Shown here in pieces: positions 6,994 through 8,452 of a stretch of 8,452 bases of DNA. The notes under the pieces are model-generated. The model searched no databases and was not told the origin of the DNA. It worked only from the letters and a program-made list of their open reading frames with translations. Position numbers and translations under genes: made by a program. This DNA comes from Chthoniobacterales bacterium (lineage in GTDB: Bacteria > Verrucomicrobiota > Verrucomicrobiia > Chthoniobacterales > UBA10450). The number at the start of each line of letters is the position of its first letter. The first letter of the stretch is position 1. The DNA lies in the NCBI GenBank assembly GCA_025980625.1, contig JAICXG010000118.1, forward strand, positions 1 to 8,452, given 5' to 3'.

Positions 6994-7446
6994 TTACTGC
7001 GGCACCGGCGTGGGACTCGGGTTTAAAGCAGCCAGGACACTTCGCACCTGAGTTGGGTCGTTTAACCCGACCTTCTGTGTCACGTGCATGGTGCACGGGG
7101 CGTTGTTTGGTCCCTGCTGGGTTACCTGGACCCTGGCTATGAGCACTGTGTTACCGGGCGCCGGCGTCGGTGTAGGAATCGGAACCGGTGTCGGGGTCGC
7201 GCCCTGGGTGGGCACTTCCTGAAGCGTGCTCCAATTCGGCGCCGGACTGGCCAAGGCGTTTTGGAAAGCGGTCAAATCGGCTGTAACTAGGGTATTGCCG
7301 CTGGTTTCTCCGAACATTAAGATATACTTCGCGGGTCCGGGGTCGGCTAGCGGCTTGCCGTGACCGAAAGCAAAATAGCCGACTGCGGCCCCGATAATCA
7401 GGCCGACGAGACCAACAAGGATGAGGGCGCCATTATTCGTTTTCAT
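6994..7446 (-). CDS. membrane-anchored protein with Pro/Thr linker
   Basis: This 150-residue protein of unknown function has one N-terminal membrane helix (about residues 7-28, with LVGLVGLIIGAAVGYFAFG) and no lipobox, so it is probably anchored with the rest outside. A first small region (39-76) is followed by a low-complexity linker PTPVPIPTPTPAPG (85-98) and a second region with VLIARVQVTQ (101-110), one Cys (C118) and a Pro-rich end PSPTPVPQ. The linker DNA is a G-rich near-hexamer repeat on the plus strand (7157-7203). No clear Shine-Dalgarno precedes ATG 7446. The gene converges on the TPR gene with a 14-bp gap, and there is no obvious terminator between them. The protein begins and reads like genuine coding sequence, but I recognise no family. 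Confidence 0.72.
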   Translation of the reverse strand: MKTNNGALILVGLVGLIIGAAVGYFAFGHGKPLADPGPAKYILMFGETSGNTLVTADLTAFQNALASPAPNWSTLQEVPTQGATPTPVPIPTPTPAPGNTVLIARVQVTQQGPNNAPCTMHVTQKVGLNDPTQVRSVLAALNPSPTPVPQ

Positions 7447-7470
7447 AATTGCCGGTTTTGAGCCGTTGCA

Positions 7471-7480
7471 ACAGCGCTGT
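7471..7480. promoter_or_regulatory. 10-bp perfect palindrome, possible operator
   Basis: ACAGCGCTGT is a perfect palindrome 24 bp upstream of the ATG of the minus-strand anchored protein. The position and symmetry suit a dimeric repressor site, but 10 bp can arise by chance and no regulator gene is nearby. Confidence 0.3.
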
Positions 7481-7653
7481 CAAGACTAGAAATCACGCTA
7501 CTTTTCCCGCCTGTAACGTAGGCCCGCAGGCGCAGGACGAGGCCGGGATTGGCTCGTCGGATGGTCCGTCACTGCGGGAGCGGTGAGTTGGCATCTTGGC
7601 TAGCGCAGTTTTCAGCGTTTGAAAGCCCGGCCGTTGCTCTGCATCCGTTACGG

Positions 7654-7678
7654 CAGCTTTCAGCTTTCAGCTTTCAGC
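7654..7678 (+). repeat. 7-bp tandem repeat (CAGCTTT, 3.6 copies)
   Basis: Three exact head-to-tail copies of CAGCTTT are followed by CAGC. The unit length is not a multiple of three, so each gain or loss of a copy shifts any reading frame through it. It sits directly upstream of the small beta-sandwich gene, within a stretch that looks like a lipoprotein signal in two different frames. Confidence 0.9.
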
Positions 7679-7724
7679 CGGCGTCACGCTCGCCCTTTGT
7701 GCCTCCACCAGATCTCAACCGACT

Positions 7725-8042
7725 TTGACCGGCATTCTGCAGGGGCACCTCACAATTGTTTCCCCTAGCGAAGTAGACCTGGAGGGCGGCCGGCCTGCAG
7801 AATGGGCTGCGGTGTTTTTTGCGCGCTTCCCTTTGCTCGTTAGGGATCGCGACGGAAAGATCGTCGCGCGTCTGCTCGCCGACCAAACCGGCAACTTCAA
7901 GCTCCCGCTTCCACCCGGAAATTATCTGCTCGACGCCGAAGGCCGGAAGCGCGGACATCTTCGCGCCAAGCCGGAGCCATTTGCGATTGAGGTCGATCGG
8001 ACTACTCGGGTTGAGATGCATGTCGATACCGGAGTTCGTTGA
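7725..8042 (+). CDS. small transthyretin-like beta-sandwich protein
   Basis: The 105-residue version starts at TTG 7725. It contains the pattern of a carboxypeptidase-regulatory/transthyretin-like fold: FPLLVRDRDGKIVARLLADQ (residues 35-54), then TGNFKLPLPPGNYLLDAEG (55-73), and a last strand FAIEVDRTTRVEMHV (86-100). Such domains are usually secreted or lipid-anchored. The TTG has no Shine-Dalgarno. Upstream, the same frame is open back to the TGA at 7620 and reads LSAGVTLALCASTRSQ (7671-7718), with a lipobox-like LALC whose Cys codon is 7698-7700. However, no ATG, GTG or TTG exists in that frame before 7725. The signal part thus seems separated from its start by a frameshift at the 7-bp repeat. 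The gene may be phase-variable, recently broken, or affected by an assembly error. The 3' domain itself looks intact. Confidence 0.65.
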   Translation: MTGILQGHLTIVSPSEVDLEGGRPAEWAAVFFARFPLLVRDRDGKIVARLLADQTGNFKLPLPPGNYLLDAEGRKRGHLRAKPEPFAIEVDRTTRVEMHVDTGVR

Positions 8043-8092
8043 TTCGTGCGATGCTCCCGCGGTTAACCTTGTAGGCAGGACAAACCTTCGCG

Positions 8093-8452
8093 ATGGAAAC
8101 GAATCGGCTCGAAGCCTTCAGCGACGGCGTCTTTGCCATCATCATTACCATCATGGTGCTGGAGTTGAAGGTGCCGCATAGCCCGGACCTGAGTGCGCTC
8201 GGGCCGCTCCTGCCGGTGTTTCTCACTTACGTGCTGAGCTTCGTCTACCTCGGTATCTATTGGAACAATCATCATCACCTCCTCAAAGCGGCCCGCAAGA
8301 TCAACGGCGGGATCATGTGGGCGAATCTCCATCTGCTTTTCTGGCTCTCGCTCTTTCCCTTCGTCACCGGTTGGATGGGCGAAAACCATTTTCATCGCTT
8401 CCCCTCGGCGCTCTACGGCGCGGTGCTGTTTATGGCGTCGATCGCCTATTAC
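8093..8452 (+). CDS. TMEM175/DUF1211 family channel, 5' part
   Basis: The ATG at 8093 opens a frame that runs to the right edge (120 codons, incomplete). The N-terminus RLEAFSDGVFAIIITIMVL (residues 5-23) carries the RxxxFSD signature of TMEM175 proteins, where this helix lines the potassium-conducting pore. Further membrane helices lie near 37-57 and 75-93, and a fourth begins near 105. The His-rich loop NNHHHLL (58-64) follows the second helix. Bacterial members have about 200 residues and six helices and work as tetramers in the inner membrane, so roughly half is present. The ribosome-binding site is weak (GCAGGA, 12 nt before the ATG). The gene follows the beta-sandwich gene by 50 bp; the two need not be related. 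Confidence 0.9.
   Translation, partial: METNRLEAFSDGVFAIIITIMVLELKVPHSPDLSALGPLLPVFLTYVLSFVYLGIYWNNHHHLLKAARKINGGIMWANLHLLFWLSLFPFVTGWMGENHFHRFPSALYGAVLFMASIAYY

Larger units (their letters stand above)
7447..7724. other. 278-bp intergenic region with repeats
   Basis: It separates the minus-strand anchored protein from the plus-strand small protein and should carry the promoter of each. It contains the palindrome at 7471-7480, an inverted repeat CGCCTG/CAGGCG (7508-7513 and 7527-7532, 13-nt loop) and the 7-bp tandem repeat at 7654-7678. No convincing -35/-10 pair was found. The right part (from about 7619) may be the broken 5' end of the next gene. Confidence 0.5.
149..7845. repeat. dispersed motif GCCTAACGA (10 copies of CCTAACGA)
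   Basis: The 8-mer CCTAACGA occurs on the plus strand at 150, 982, 1321, 1450, 2886, 4470 and 5279. On the minus strand it spans 539-546, 1955-1962 and 7837-7844. The base before it is G in eight cases and C in two (982 and 7837). Chance expectation for an 8-mer on both strands of this window is about 0.26. Seven copies lie in the first 2.9 kb. The sites fall in different reading frames (encoding PNE, SLG, VR or LT), across the galK stop codon (150) and in intergenic DNA (2886). The span given covers all copies; it is not one continuous element. Confidence 0.85.

Noticed and set aside
7674..8021. Minus-strand 115-codon frame opposite the beta-sandwich gene
   Set aside because: The plus strand reads as a coherent beta-strand protein with a DxTGxF...PPGxY pattern; the minus frame has no such pattern.
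8061..8068. GGTTAACC palindrome before the TMEM175 gene
   Set aside because: Eight base pairs alone is expected by chance and nothing else supports an operator.
1..8452. GCCTAACGA as a restriction target or CRISPR-type repeat
   Set aside because: It is enriched rather than avoided, non-palindromic, irregularly spaced and lies mostly inside genes, so neither an array nor a classical type II site fits.

Overview
The window looks like chromosomal DNA of an uncultivated soil-type Verrucomicrobiota, most likely a Chthoniobacterales/Spartobacteria-like lineage. That is inferred from protein style: a GNHTDY-type galactokinase, an HTTM two-gene pair, a TolB-like/TPR protein and a TMEM175 protein, together with high GC. 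There is no marker gene, so the taxon stays tentative. No RNA gene, CRISPR array, insertion sequence or integrase is visible.

Layout. On the minus strand (1-1823), a small alpha/beta hydrolase gene overlaps a galactokinase-family gene by one base (TGATG). After 72 bp comes the beginning of another minus-strand gene that runs off the left edge. Divergent from these, 43 bp away, is a plus-strand threonine/serine dehydratase (1867-2835). A 448-bp stretch without a convincing gene follows (2836-3283) and contains short inverted repeats. Next is a two-gene module: a single-pass membrane protein (3284-3898) overlapping by 4 bp a multi-pass HTTM/vitamin-K-carboxylase-like protein (3895-4875). Downstream, 76 bp further, is a three-TM protein with a TolB-like domain and TPR repeats (4952-6979). 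It converges, with a 14-bp gap, on a minus-strand membrane-anchored protein with a Pro/Thr linker (6994-7446). The right end holds a 278-bp intergenic region with a palindrome and a 7-bp tandem repeat, a small beta-sandwich protein (7725-8042) and the 5' part of a TMEM175/DUF1211 channel gene (from 8093, cut by the window edge).

How the genes relate. The hydrolase and galactokinase are probably co-translated, and the HTTM pair is almost certainly a functional unit with coupled translation. The TolB/TPR gene may belong to the same transcript. The other genes look like independent housekeeping or accessory units.

The strongest unexplained signal is a dispersed non-palindromic motif, GCCTAACGA (core CCTAACGA). 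The core occurs ten times on the two strands, against about 0.26 expected for a random 8-mer. It lies in both orientations, in several reading frames, across a stop codon and in intergenic DNA, and is clustered in the left third of the window. This points to a DNA-level function rather than protein conservation. A second candidate is the 7-bp repeat next to a broken lipoprotein signal, which may be a slippage switch.
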